Source: Galeruca laticollis (lineage: Eukaryota; Arthropoda; Insecta; Coleoptera; Chrysomelidae). From it: 64,000 bases of DNA. Below the pieces are notes generated by a model. That model saw only the letters and a list, made by a program, of their open reading frames with translations, was not told the origin of the DNA and made no database searches. Each line of letters opens with the position of its first letter. Position 1 is the first letter of the stretch. Shown one piece after another: positions 46,145-58,348 of this stretch. A program made the translations under genes and the position numbers. The DNA is taken from contig OY998175.1 of NCBI GenBank assembly GCA_963921935.1, forward strand, positions 212,552,655 to 212,616,654, read 5' to 3'.

Positions 46145-47118
46145 TTAAGATTTTACGTACCTTTTTCTAGTTACCATTTCGAGAGCTAACTTTGGATGAT
46201 GAAGATTTAAGGAAAACAATAAGACACACTAACAAAATAAGATATTTGGGTGTTATTATTGACTCTCATCTCGGGTGGGATCAACAAATTAATGAAATTA
46301 CCAAAAGTCTCAGATTATTGACATATAAATTTAAATGCCTGAACAAAATATTAGATACCGCACACCTCAAAATTTTGTAGTGCGCTCTTGTGGAGTCCAG
46401 ACTAAGGTACGGTATCCTTAGTTGGGGTGGTGCATTATACACCTATCTCAGGAAGTTGGATATTCTTCAGAAAAAAAATTGGAAATAATTTACAGAAAGG
46501 AATATGTTTACTCCTCTAAAAAAATATTCGTGGACGCAGGTGTCCTCAGTCTGAAAAAGTTGTACTTACACAGTTTTGTCATCTTCATTTATAAAAACAG
46601 AACATCTCTTCAAGAATTATCACGTGATTATCTTACAAGAAATAAAACAAATTTATTTGTACAGGTTGCTACATCGAAAAAAAGAGTAGGTCAACGCTGT
46701 TTTACTTACTTAGCAAGCAGATTTTTCAATTTTCTAGCCGAAACGTACAAGAATTATATACTGCACATAAATTCAGTTTCAATGATAAAAAATATATTCA
46801 AAGAGTATCTTCTGAATTTAGAGATAGATATTGTTAAACAATTCATCGAAAACAAATCGTGATTTTATATTCCACTGGTTGTTTCACAAAGTAAAAAAAA
46901 ATTAAAAAAATCTTTTCAATTTCAATTGTCTATGCACAGTATGCTTGTAATATTGTTTCATGATGATGATGTAACTGTATATTGATTTATTAGTAATAGG
47001 CCATGCGCAACCTGGGTCTTCTCAATGTTTACAATCCTAATCAATATTCTATTGTTATCATTATGAAAAAATTTATTGTAATATTTAAAATTTGGAAATA
47101 AACATATATTATTATTAT
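46145..47118 (+). mobile_element. LINE C, 5'-truncated, inserted in the Harbinger transposase
   Basis: The 3' part of a LINE ORF2: thumb region KIRYLGVIIDSHLGWDQQI, KCLNKILDTAHLKIL, then VESRLRYGILSWGGA, with stops at 46378 and later. A clean C-terminal frame ends at 46862, followed by a 3' UTR and an ATTATTATT tail at 47106-47120. TATTTCTTAAGA occurs at 46133-46144 and 47119-47130, a 12-bp target duplication. Removing LINE C restores the transposase order (helix-turn-helix then PPPSE block). Confidence 0.8.
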
Positions 47119-47132
47119 TATTTCTTAAGACT

Positions 47133-47230
47133 TCTTGACTAAATGTGCTTAAGTAGCTGTGACTTATTCGAAACGCAAAAGAGAACGATCTGTAAGACAC
47201 TCCTGTTGCCAGAAATCTACAATAAAAATA
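47133..47230 (-). pseudogene. PIF/Harbinger transposase, N-terminal part
   Basis: The minus strand reads RFLATGVSYRSFSFAFRIS and HSYLSTFSQEVLR, the helix-turn-helix region typical of HARBI1-like transposases. It precedes the catalytic part at 46132-45590 in transcription order, with LINE C between them. Confidence 0.75.
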
Positions 47231-47636
47231 CTTTTGTTAATATTAATATTAGTCCCCCATAGTTATCTGTGTAAAGGTTTTCACAGAAATATATATTTAT
47301 TTTTTAGGTACTGTATGTAAAAAAAGATGAAAATACTTAAGAGACAACTATTATAAACAAAAAAAGTATACAAATAAACCAACCGGAAGTCAAGGAAACC
47401 CAGTTTTGGACCTGTATGGATTTTTAGACGTAGTGGAACACGAAAGAAGGTACACATTTTTTTCTGTAAGATAAGTAATTGGTCGTTCAGTAAACATCTT
47501 GAATTTTTGTTAGAAAATTTTAACAATAAAAAAAGTTAAGTACATTTTTATGGAAATTTACAAACCGTAGTGGAAAAAGAATGTTTTATTACTGATTTTA
47601 ACATAGTTAGTACAAAATTAACTTTGTTTTAGATTA
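47231..47636. other. Non-coding interior of the Harbinger element
   Basis: AT-rich, no clear coding sequence. An acceptor-like TTTGTTTTAG precedes the BESS-type frame at 47632. Confidence 0.4.
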
Positions 47637-48110
47637 TTGACGAATGCTGAAGTTGAAAAAAGTATGGATGAAACTTCGCATCAAAGTGAATTACATGAGG
47701 AATCTCATAGGTACCAGTTAGACAACAAAGCCAATGACAAATTTGTGGATGACACTGAATCTGCAATTGATGTAATAACTCCGGCTAAACGTACCGCTAG
47801 AACTGCAGAAACTGGTAGTACTTCATCGACCTTAATAGAGGTTTCTCCAAGAGATTTACCTCAGAAAAGGAAGAAAAGCAAATCGCAAAATCCTCACTGC
47901 AATAAATAAAAATAATTTGGAACGAGAGGTAGTAATGAGCCAACTAACTGTTCCTCCTGCACCTGCTGAGTATGAAATTGATTTACTTTTCAAGACCTTC
48001 GCAATGGCTGTGAAAAAATTTCCCCCATAGTTGATAGCACAAACAAAAAATAAAATTTTTAAAGTGATTTCTGATACGGAAATTGAGTTGCTACAAAGCT
48101 CAGAATCATC
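47637..48110 (+). pseudogene. C-terminal part of MADF-BESS protein
   Basis: A polar frame (47637-47909) ends in a basic cluster (PQKRKKSKSQ). After a frameshift it continues EYEIDLLFKTFAMAVKKFPP (stop) and TKNKIFKVISDTEIELLQ. The latter resembles the BESS motif found at the C-terminus of MADF proteins, which mediates protein contacts. It has the same orientation as the MADF exon at 45053, with the transposase on the opposite strand between them. Confidence 0.55.
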
Positions 48111-49084
48111 TCCTCATTCATGCACAAACGACTATCAATGCAGAACACCTCTGCAACTCCCTTACCTAATACTACTTCTACTGTTAATAATAACCGGGAA
48201 CAGGATCATCAAATTATGTGCTCGAATACTAATAATAGTCACCATGAAGGACAACTCAGTACAGCACGTTATTTTGGAAATTTTGCCATAAACAATGAAT
48301 TTTGTTAGTTTTTGTATTATCATTATTATTATAAAAACTTAATAGGTTTGAGTATACGCATTTCTTTTGCTTTTTCAATTTGTAGAAAAATATGTTGATT
48401 TAATTAAAATTAAGGTATATCAAAATTTACTTTTGTTCTTTTATTATTCCTCTTCAAGAGTAACATTTTTTTCTTTAAAAAATAACAATTTTACTTACCT
48501 TAACGTCACGCCTAATTTTTCTGCCGGTGTTATTGGTTCCTTAACCCGATTTTATTGTGCTTTCATAAGATCATGCCCTATTAGTTCCAATATGTGGTTA
48601 AACTGATTCATTATCAACCAAATGTTTTTTAAACATTGGCAATACTTTTTTCCGCCTTCTTTCAGAGTCTAGTGCTAATTGAAGAAGCAAATTTTCATTT
48701 TGAGCCTGTTAATGTAGAAGCATTAAAATCACTCTTTATTAAGAAATATTCATTTCATTATTATAGGTGTAGCAGAAAAATATAATAATTATTAACATAA
48801 AAGTGACTGCTATAAAATGAAATTTGTTGACGAATATTTAACAAGATCCGATCGGAGGAAAACATCTCTTAGCAAAATTCGTCGACGAATATAATCGTTG
48901 CTACTTTGGTCGCAGTCGTTAGCGACCTGCGAATATGGAGGAAAACGTACCTTTAGATGAAAAAAGACTGATTCCCGCACTTTTTGGTTAACTACCAAAT
49001 TGACTTGGAAAATATTGGATTTATGACGAGTTTACCCACATTTTAACATTGCGTGGATCGACCTGACTGGTCGCTAAATTTTGT
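48111..49084. other. Uncharacterised DNA between Harbinger remnant and RTE element
   Basis: No clear gene. Some minus-strand text near 48600-48690 resembles a Lys-rich helical protein but is broken. A palindrome-like CGTCGACG occurs near 48881. The right end of the Harbinger element may be here but was not identified. Confidence 0.35.
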
Positions 49085-49141
49085 TATGTATTTAGACTAA
49101 TAAATAAAACTACTGCACTATTTTCTCAAGAATAACCACTA

Positions 49142-50338
49142 ATGATGAGCACTATTCAATTAATGGCCCCGAGTCCCCGGCGTTCCTTGAATGGAACAGG
49201 GGTGCGAAGAATCCCCGGGAGGAAAATTAATATACAGCTCTTAGCAACTTGGAATATAAGAACGCTTCACGAAGCAGGAAAGTTTGATATGGTCATGATG
49301 GAAATGCATAGGCTTAATATTCCAATTTTGGGCCTTGCCGAAGTTCGATGGTCAGGATCGGGATGTTGTACAAAAAATGATATGAGTCTATACTACTCAG
49401 GAACAGACAATAATAATCACAGTAAGGGTGTCGGCGTAATCATTAAAAAGGAATTTCAGCAGAGCGTTATCACCTTTATCCCATATAATGAGCGTATGAT
49501 GCTACTACAGCTAAAAGCACATCCCATTAACATAAACCTTATTCAGGTGTATGCCCCTACATCAGACAGTAACGACCATGTTATAGAACAGTTTTATACA
49601 GACTTAGAACAATTAATGAATAATATCAAAAAGCAAGAAGTGATTATAATTATGGGAGACTTTAACGCAAAGATTGGAAGAGGAAAAGTCGAAAAATTCG
49701 TTGGCAAATTTGGACTGGGAACGAGAAATGAGAGAAGAGACAGAATGTTACAATTCTGCCAAGAAAATGAGATGATAATTACAAACATCTTTTATGATCT
49801 GCCTCCAAGAAGACTATATACCTGGACTTCGCCTCGACACAATGACAGCCGAATAATCAGAAATCAAATAGATTTTATAACCGTTAATAATCGATTTAAA
49901 AATGGGATTAAGAGCGTTAAGACGTATCCAAGTGCCGACGGAGGAACAGACCATAACTTATTAGTTGCAAATGTAAACATAAAACTGAGAACCCTAAAAC
50001 GACATAACAAATCACCTGAAATGAATCTGAATGAAATTAAAAATCGCAAAGAACAACTAAATGAAGAGATAAGGGACAAGCTGAATATCGTATCTCAAAG
50101 CGAAGACGTGGACGAGAACTGGAGTACGTTAAAAAATGCCTTGCTGGAATCTGGTAGTAGGGTACTTGGCACGGAAACAAAAGCTAGTAAAAACGAATGG
50201 ATGACACCTGAAATAATTCAGCTTGTTGACGAAAAAAGAAAATTTAAAAATAAAAACAGGCAAAAATATAAAGAACTAAAGAACAAAATAAAATACGAAA
50301 TCGACAGAGCCAAAGAGAACTGGATGAAAGAAAACTAA
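49142..50338 (+). pseudogene. RTE LINE: endonuclease domain
   Basis: A 398-codon frame. LLATWNIRTLHEAGKFDMV begins the apurinic-type endonuclease at about residue 33. ILGLAEVRWSGSG holds the catalytic Glu. IIIMGDFNAKIGRG (about residue 168) holds Asp/Asn. RNQIDFITV and GGTDHNLLVANV (about residue 265) hold the final Asp-His. The domain is complete. It nicks target DNA to prime reverse transcription. The frame ends at 50336-50338 because of a one-base deletion; the protein should continue into 50343. Confidence 0.85.
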
Positions 50339-50342
50339 AGAA

Positions 50343-50798
50343 TTGGAACAGCTAAATAATAAACACGATACAGCAAACCTTCATAAAAAACTAAAAGATA
50401 TAACGGGCAACACTAAACACAGAACACCCTGCGTCACTAGGAATAACCAGGGTCAATTAGAAACGGAGGATGGACAGATAAAGAAGGTATGGGAACAATA
50501 CATTCAAGCTCTTTTCAGCGATACAAGGGAATATGGACAAGAGACGCTAGACGAGGACCAGTACCTTGAAATTTTGGAGTCAGAGGTCGAGCAGGCCATA
50601 CAAACGGCTAAGAGTAAGAAAACTCCTGGTCCAGACGAAATCCCTACAGAACTACTAAAAGCATTAGATACCGATATAGTGAAAAAGTTTACAGTTATTC
50701 TAAATCAGATATACAGGCAAAGTAAAATACCTACGGAATGGCTCAAGTCCCACATTTATTCCCCTGCCAAAGAAGAACAACCCCAAATCATGCGATGA
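50343..50798 (+). pseudogene. RTE LINE: linker and RT N-terminal region
   Basis: It continues the preceding frame after the first frameshift. It includes LHKKLKDITGNTKH, VWEQYIQALFSDT and SKKTPGPDEIPTELLKAL (the RT block 0 motif). It ends because of a one-base insertion near 50750, in the PLPKK / DDYRLISL region. Confidence 0.8.
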
Positions 50799-52065
50799 CT
50801 ATCGGTTAATAAGCCTTATGAGCCACTCACTAAAAATACTTTTAAAAATTATACAAAACAGAATACATAAGAAATGTGAAGAAAAATTAGATAAAACTCA
50901 GTTTGGCTTTCGTAGGGGCATGGGAACAAGAGAGGCATTGTTTGCCTTAACAGTCCTTTTACAGAAGTGCAGAGAATACAACAAAACCGTATACGCATGC
51001 TTTATAGATTTCCAAAAGGCCTTTGACCGAGTACAACACACAAAACTAATAGAAGAACTTAAAAACATCAATTTAGACAAAAAAGACATCGAAATAATAA
51101 AGAGCCTGTACTGGAATCAGTCAGCTACAGTGAGAATCAATAATACAGAAACTAATGATATTTCGATTGCACGAGGTGTTAGACAGGGATGTATTCTCTC
51201 ACCAACATTGTTTAACGTGTACTCTCAGGTTATCTTTGAGAAAGCCTTATGGGAAAGAAGCGAAGGGGTTAAAATCGGCGGCGAAGTAATAAGCACGATA
51301 AGATACGCTGACGACACGGTGATCTTGGCAGAGAGTCTGGAGGACCTGCAGATACTTGTAAATGCTGTTAATATGGAATGTCAGCAAATGGGAATAGATA
51401 TTAACACAAAAAAAACAAAACTCATGATAATCTCTAAAACACCCGCACATAATGATCAATTAATAATAAACGATCAAGCAATAGAAAGGGTAGAAAAGTT
51501 TAAATACTTGGGTGCTTTCATTAACTCAGACCTAAATCAGGACCAGGAAATCCGTGTAAGGATTGAAATGGCAAGATCGGCATTTCTAAAATTTAAATCC
51601 ATTTTTTGCAATAAAAATTTGAATTTAATACTCCGGTTGAGATTTATGGAGTGCTATGTTTGGTCCCAGCTATTATATGGTGTAGAAACATGGACGTTAA
51701 AGGCACAAATAACTAAAAGAATCGAAGCCTTCGAAATGTGGATTTACAGACGTATGCTGAAAGTACCATGGACAGCCCGAATTACTAACGAGGAAATACT
51801 ACATAGAATTGGTCGTGAACGAAAACTACTAAAAATAATAAAAATACGTAAGACAGCATATCTCGGTCACGTATTACGACATGATAAATACTCTCTGTTA
51901 CAAGTGATTATGCAGGGCAGAGCTGAAGGAAAGAAGGGAATTGGGAGAAAGAAGAAATCATGGCTGAGGAATATCCGAGAATGGACAGACATGGGCGTTG
52001 AGGATCTTTTTCATATTGCTACGGACAGAGATGCTTTTAAGAGAGTGGTCGCCAACTTCCGTTAA
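50765..52065 (+). pseudogene. RTE LINE: reverse transcriptase domain
   Basis: The third segment of the same ORF carries the RT core: ISLMSHSLKILLKII, EKLDKTQFGFRRGMGTREA, YACFIDFQKAFDRVQH (first Asp), ARGVRQGCILSPTLFNVY and TIRYADDTVILAES (the YADD active site near 51305). Thumb and C-terminal regions follow, through KIRKTAYLGHVLRHDKY and KKSWLRNIREWTDMGV. The clean frame from 50818 is 415 codons. All catalytic residues are present. Resemblance to annotated host proteins of this type is due to the LINE itself. Confidence 0.88.
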
Positions 52066-52095
52066 ATGGGGACGGCATTCGAAGAAGAAATAAAA

Positions 52096-53465
52096 CAGAC
52101 GACTCAGAGGAATATTTTTATTAAAATTAATCTACATATACATGTGCACAGAACGATACATCTACATAACATTTCGACTCTTTATTGATCACTGTCGCGG
52201 TAGCTTATGACAGTTGTCATTACCGCAATGTTACTGTTGTGTATGCGTAGACCTTAAAGGTAGGCAATACACCACACGTCTTATCTAACATTGTTGGTAT
52301 CCTTTCTGGAGTTTGTCGAATGATATATGACAAGATAGGTCAAGGAGCGTGAAGATAGAGGAACCTAACCTGCAAGTAGCAAGTGTGGTTGTAACCATAA
52401 AAAAATATGTGTAACACGCTGAATAAAGGAACTCTCTTATAAATCAACCCATTGTTTTATTTATAATAGTGTGGAACATAACAGTTACCAACAGATCTAA
52501 AGCTACGCTCACAACACTAACGACTTTGAAAAGTATATATAGTAAGCTAATCTATAAACGAAAGTTAAAATCAATTATATTAGATAAACAAAGAAAGTTT
52601 ATAAATAACATAGTAAATTAAAGGAATACAATGAACTTTCCTGTAGTAACGGAATTGCAATATGCTAACCCAATCAAGATTAGCCTCTTTTCTTGACCAT
52701 ACGAGTTAATCACAAAACGAGCCAGCATCAGCATTGCGTTTCGATCCTGATTGTGTATGCTTGCATATGTAATATAATACGGTAGTGAGGGTATATTGGT
52801 ATCTGTGAGTATATAATCATGCTTGTAGGTAAAAATTTAATTATTAGCATTTAATTTGCTGTGTACATGTTTATGTTAAGATTCATATATTTATATTTGT
52901 ACTTTAGTATTTACATTTATTTATATATATTTATACTTTAGTATTTACATTTATGTATATTTATATTTGTACTTTTGTATCAACATTTATTTACATATAT
53001 TTTTATAATCACATTTAAATTACAAGTTCTCAGGTACTTATCGTTCATTTCTTCTTAATTCTATTTATAATTGTAACCATTATACTTATTTATTGTGAAT
53101 AAAGTTATTATTATTATTCTTCGACTCAAAGCTCGTCGACGGCGGTACTGATTGTGTACCGGACAATCTAACATCTTTAACGGACATATTTATTACTTTT
53201 CTGTAAAATTTTCGTTTTATTGCTTACTAGGTCCTGCGTTGACGCCTCTCGATATGTAAAATTTCAAAGCTTGAAATATTTTAGTGAAACATTTTACGAT
53301 AACGATCCAGAGAGTCAATTATCAACGTATACGTATTCGTCTATATAAGATTCAAGATCCCTTATCAGAATAAAATGATACACTCTGGTTATTTTTATTA
53401 GAAAATATGTTTTTTTCGTCGAGTCCTACAGATAACACAAATTTTTCACATAAAAAATTACATAC
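52096..53465. other. Intron/intergenic DNA with possible LTR fragments
   Basis: No gene. 52120-52490 has LTR-like features (an AATAAA at 52421 and a TGTGGAACATAACA near 52470) but no partner. 52860-53000 contains a diffuse ATTTATTTATAT-type repeat. 53080-53182 has an AATAAA, then TCTTCGACTC... resembling 32248-32314. No boundaries could be fixed. Confidence 0.35.
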
Positions 53466-53742
53466 CTCGATCCATTATTGGAAAAGTGCCGTGATTGTCC
53501 ACTACCACTACTGGATTTATTAGGTGGATGATGTCCTAATTGAAATTGATTCGATTCCACATTAGATCGATCATCAGAATTCCTTTGAGAAGATTTTGAC
53601 CTGTCGCCTCTGTCATTCTTCCTAATGACACTTTGATCTTCGAGTCTGTTTTCACTGCTGTGGTTCGATTTGATACTCGATGCATCTCTGCTATTTATGT
53701 TTTGATAAGTATGGAGGTTGTGGCTGCTCGATTTGGAGTTAC
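53466..53742 (-). CDS. Host gene exon (unknown Ser/Asn-rich protein), downstream exon
   Basis: A 277-nt exon on the minus strand with acceptor TTTTAG (before 53742) and donor GTATGT (after 53466). It encodes a polar, Ser/Asn/Arg-rich stretch (SSSHNLHTYQNINSRDASS, RKNDRGDRSKSSQRNSDDRS, PPNKSSSGSGQSRHFSNNG) without stops. It begins with the last two bases of a split codon, exactly complementing the phase-1 end of the exon at 60394-60643. It ends in phase 2, so more exons follow beyond the region I could assign. Low complexity suggests a disordered nuclear protein; I do not recognise the family. Confidence 0.65.
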
Positions 53743-54339
53743 CTAAAATGTTTATAAAATAAAGAAAAAGTCGAATGTAAAGCACAGTTGAGACTAGTTA
53801 TACTCTATCTACACTGGTCAACATTATTATTGCAACGCAGGTCAGTTAATTATTTTCACAATAATCTGACAACGAAAAAAATATTCAATTGATAATCAAG
53901 ATTTACTCTTAAATGGATAATTCCTAACATTGAACATATGCAGACTTAATTTAGTGCACCACTGATACACAACATATGTCTTCGGATACATCCACGTCGT
54001 GTCTTAAAAAAAAGTCTACTTTAAGCCACAATGAAAAAATTACAGTTTGCAATTATATTCGACTCAATCACTGCTAAACATTCAGACAATTCTATTGCAG
54101 CAACTGTGAGTATGGTCTAGGAAGAAACAGATTACTCATTAACACAATATGTAGTGGTATCAATGAAAGCAAAGCTGGAACTGTAGGTTAGTGCAACATT
54201 TTTATATTTTTTCTAATTTAAAAAAATATTTGAATTTGATTTGAAACTCATTTATTTTAATGGTTTTATTGTATGACTTTACTGGATATTCACAAACAAA
54301 CTGTCTTGCTCTCATTATAATGTTCACTTATATTTCAGT

Positions 54340-55010
54340 GAACCAGCAAAACATAAAGGGAGGAAAACGAAATGATTTTGAATAGCATAAGAAGAAAATT
54401 ACATGATTTTTACTTTAGAAGGGAAATTCCGACATTATAGCATCCATAGTGACATGCCAAACATCAGTAGAAGAAAATTATGGACTACAATAAAGGAATT
54501 GAATTTCGGATATGAAAAGCACGGCAGAAATTCCGTACAAATTGAAAAATATGAAATTGTCTTCTGGAGAAGAGATTCCATTCGAAAAATTAATACCTTC
54601 CCTAGAAAATGTCGACGTATTTTTTATCTTGACGAGACTATGATAAATCAAGGCTATATTAAAAGGAAATTTCGGGACGACAAGATACTAGTGCTCGCTA
54701 AATATTTTTGGAAGGATATTCTACAGGATTACGGGCACCATCTGGCAAAGGGAAATAATACATATTGGCAGCTAGAACGGTTTTTCGGAGTGTGGATTGC
54801 TTCCACTTTTCATATCCAAACGAACAGGTGATTATAATAAGGACATGAATGCCGAAGTCTTCGAAGAATACTTTGTGCAGATGGTAGATCTCATTTCAGA
54901 GAGTTCCGTGATAGTAATGGATAACGCGAGTTATCATTCGAGGAAGACCGAACAAACTCCTACTTCGTCCCTTTTGTCTATTAGTTGTAACGACTAAAAA
55001 TGAATTATGT
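54340..55010 (+). pseudogene. Tc1/IS630-type transposase remnant
   Basis: Broken plus-strand frames. An N-terminal helix-turn-helix-like part reads NISRRKLWTTIKELNFGYEK. The catalytic part follows: CRRIFYLDETMINQGY (first Asp), then LFISKRTGDYNKDMNAEVF, EYFVQMVDLISESSVIV and MDNASYHSRK (second Asp). This order fits an insect IS630/Tc1-like DDE transposase. Two frames (54403-54831 and 54797-54997) overlap where a single-base shift occurs near 54815. The final Glu/Asp region is not recognisable. Terminal repeats were not found. Confidence 0.75.
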
Positions 55011-56520
55011 GTAGACAATGCACAACCTTCAGCTATTTATGGCTTACCCAAACAAAAATGGAATAGCATTTAGGCCTATAGTAATACCCAAATAGCCACA
55101 TATAATTTGTCAAAGTATAATATTATATCTAATATAATTAGTAAAAATGATTTTTCTACAAAAGATTCCTGGGAATTTGTGAAATTTATAAGAATATAAA
55201 AGGTACCCCAAAACCATATTCTAATCTCTTTTGATGTAACGTCTGTATACAGTGTTGGGAACATTACGAGGGAACATACGTTTTACCTTCAATGTGTTAG
55301 AAAGAGACAAAATACATATAAATTCAGTGTTACATTCTTTTTCGCTAACAGGATATCATAAAGTGGAAAACGTGCTTTTACTGTATTTCTAATGGGGTGT
55401 ATGCCAGGCACCGCCTTCTAGAAGACTACCGCCTAGTGAGTTGTAGGATCACGCATGATCCTAACCAATGGAAATTAACAAGAATAACATTGTCGACGAT
55501 TGAAGCAGCATTGCCAAATCGAAATCATTATCTGATGCAAGATTATTTTAAGGTGACATAAAATAATTTTTACAATAATAAAAAAGTTATTGGCAATTTT
55601 AAAACTTTTCTAACTATACTCGATTCTCTAATTTATTCATTTATACTTTTTCAAATATCTCCGAATATTTTTGATTTGTAAAAAATTTGCTATTCTGAGG
55701 TATTTTAAGTTTTAGTATACTAGCATTGGCAACAATGGTACCGTACTTTTAAATAATTTTGTAAGGTTTTGCGGAATGTAGAATAGAAATGTTTATCATT
55801 GTGCAAGATTATACACGAGTATGTAAATTTTATTTACGTTCCTTGATTATTGTGTACTATTTTATTGCCCCGATACCACCAATTGCTGCACTAGTGTCTA
55901 AACACCACCTTGTTCATTCTGCTTCTTCGCAAAATATTAATATTCCACACAATAAAAAACGCTGAAATTGCCGTTGAGAATAAAGGTGTAATAAAAATAC
56001 GGGCCACTCACAAGCCCTCTATTTGAATTCTTACAACTTGAACAATTTCTTTTATAAAATGAACGAAGTACCAAACTTTAGTAGCCGATACGGCAACAGC
56101 GCTAAACTACCGCCATAACACCGGTCTAGGCGACTATGCAGGTTCAAACAATAATTTATAATAATAATAGTACTTAAAATACGGCGATTCACCGATCATT
56201 ATCGGAAAAACACTTCACATCAGATTCATATTCTTATTTGTTGCAGTCACATGAAATTGATTAATGAAATTAGGTATGTACTTAAACAAATGAATTTACA
56301 CTTGATCATGTCGTCACAAGAGTTGAGCTAAGACTTACTGATTGCCTTTATTTGGCGGTGATTTTGCGGCAAGTGGCGCGTGAGGTACCAATTGGTTCCG
56401 TGAACATGAATAATAAAGGGCGCGGAGATTTAAACTTCGAACCTTAGGCTTAATGATGAATTAAGGTGCATTGTAGGAATTTATGGGATATTCCTACATT
56501 CATTCCATATATAACAACCC
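55011..56520. other. Mixed non-coding remains
   Basis: Around 55225-55260 the plus strand gives LISFDVTSVYS, like the first catalytic block of Penelope-like RTs, but nothing else supports it. Near 56472-56498 TGTAGGAAT and ATTCCTACA face each other, and a G-rich run on the minus strand (56510-56522) precedes TGTTATATATGG, which may be the edge of an LTR. Otherwise nothing recognised. Confidence 0.3.
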
Positions 56521-57179
56521 CCAAATCAATAAAAAATTCAATACTCATATTTCACTTCTCTACGCGAATTTTTCTCAAAAATGGAACCAAAAATAAATAA
56601 AAAGAAACAAACACACGCCTTGTATAGTACATACATTGGTCAGAGTGAACAATATCTGCAAAAATATTACACGTTCACAAACATAATAGACAACAAACGG
56701 GGCATACATTTAAGTAGGGCCAAACTAAAATTCTAGCAAAGGAAAAGAACGATAAGGTGAGAACTGTTTTGGAAATTATCCATATTAAACAAAGTACCAA
56801 CAGCATTAATTCCAGAAATGACATAAAAAACCTCACTATTATTTATGAGGGCATTATAAAAAATAATAGCACAAATATGTACCCCTTCTGAAAACTTTTT
56901 GTACCTTACTATTTAATCTATATTAAAATTTGTACAATTTGACCTGTACTATTAAATAAAAATCAATATGCAAGGGAGAAACCCACTAATAAATATCTTG
57001 TACATAATATTTTCAAAACTAAATATGCTGTGATAGAGGGAATAGAGTAATTTAACCGAAATGATCGTATTTTCAACAAGCAATTTAAGAAAAATCATGA
57101 AAATAACTCCAATGTTCCCCAAGCTATAGCAGCGGCAAAATCTACTCCCAAACCAACATTTCCCAAGAAAGAACATGTC

Positions 57180-58010
57180 ATACTTTTTCACTCTGCTGAT
57201 AATTTGAAATTATATGAATATGTTAAAGCAGTTGGTGATATTATATGCCCAAGAAATATATGCTTTGCATCAAAAATTTCCCATTTAAACAAAGTTCAAT
57301 TAAATTAACTGTCTCGACCCTCTTACAGTAAAGTTGAATTAGTTGACCAATGGATTACCAATCATTCGACCATTAAATTAAATATAAGAAGATTAGTTAC
57401 TGGTATTCCGGGAGATGTATTTATCTGCTTAATGAATTCGGGTGCAGAAACGCACTTAAATATTGCTACAGAAAATCTATCTTAAATTGATATTAGTCTA
57501 AGTGACCCTAAAACTGCCCTGTCCCTTTCCAGGAAACGCTAGACAATCTTTACGATAGCAATAATTTTCCAATCATCATGTCTGACAAATCAAGACACAC
57601 ATTAATCTGTAAAACAACATGGAAAAAGGTAATGCTGAATGGAAAGCATTTAAAGAATTCATTGAATATCAAATATCTCAGCTATAATTTTCTGAAATTA
57701 TCGAAGAATCGGTTACAGCATTCAGTAACTATATAATCCAAGAAGCAGAAGGGAAATCGTTAATATCAGCGTCCCTAAAACTCGTTCCCTGGTCAAATAA
57801 CACTTGTGCAACTGCGTCCGCGAATGTAAAACTACATTGAACAATTACAGGAAGACTGGAAGTGAAGATAATTATATAAATTCCAAAGCACTAAATGCTA
57901 AATCCAAAGTAGGTTGGGTGGTATAAGGTATAATAGAGTAAAAAAGCTTCTTAAAATAACTATTATTCCTCACTTACATCTGACGCACCCCCGAGACAAT
58001 TCTGGACGAA
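57180..58010 (+). pseudogene. Decayed LINE: ORF1 part and endonuclease-RT linker
   Basis: 57180-57480 reads HSADNLKLYEYVKAVGDI, then SKVELVDQWITNHSTIKL and NIRRLVTGIPGDVF, resembling LINE ORF1 sequence. 57619-57930 reads NAEWKAFKEFIEYQIS, ESVTAFSNYIIQEAEGKS and LKLVPWSNNTC, the usual stretch after the endonuclease. Many stops. Family cannot be stated beyond a Jockey/I-like non-LTR element. Confidence 0.45.
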
Positions 58011-58348
58011 AATCATTTTTAATAACATTCTACCTTCTTTCACCATGTGATGTCCCAACAAACAGGTAATTGTTTCATTGTATATTAATCAGCCTTAAAA
58101 GTTTTGAAAATACGAATTTTATTGTTTTTTATTTTTTAACTGTATTGTAACTTTTATGTAATGGTATTTATTTTAATTATAAATTATCATTGTAGATGAT
58201 TTGATAATGACACTATGATGTTGAAACGTGCGTCATCAATAAATATAAAAAATTGTTTAAATAAGCCTCCAGAGTTGTCATTGTCCTTTTTCCAAGATAT
58301 TTTAAAACAAAATATTATACAGGATGGTCAAGAAAAATTGATGGGATT

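Larger units (their letters stand above)
49085..52095 (+). mobile_element. RTE-type LINE, nearly full length
   Basis: A single LINE encodes endonuclease and reverse transcriptase in one ORF (49142-52065) with a very short 3' UTR (to about 52095, ending GAAGAAGAAATAAA). Short 3' UTR, the order endonuclease-RT without RNase H, and the protein's resemblance to craniofacial-development-protein-2-like sequences mark the RTE clade. Only two single-base frameshifts (about 50335 and 50750) interrupt it, so it is a recent insertion relative to its neighbours. Exact 5' end and target duplication were not determined. Confidence 0.8.

Noticed and set aside
46192..46862. The missing RT end of LINE A
   Set aside because: The strand fits, but this piece has its own 12-bp target duplication within the Harbinger transposase, so it is an independent insertion (LINE C).
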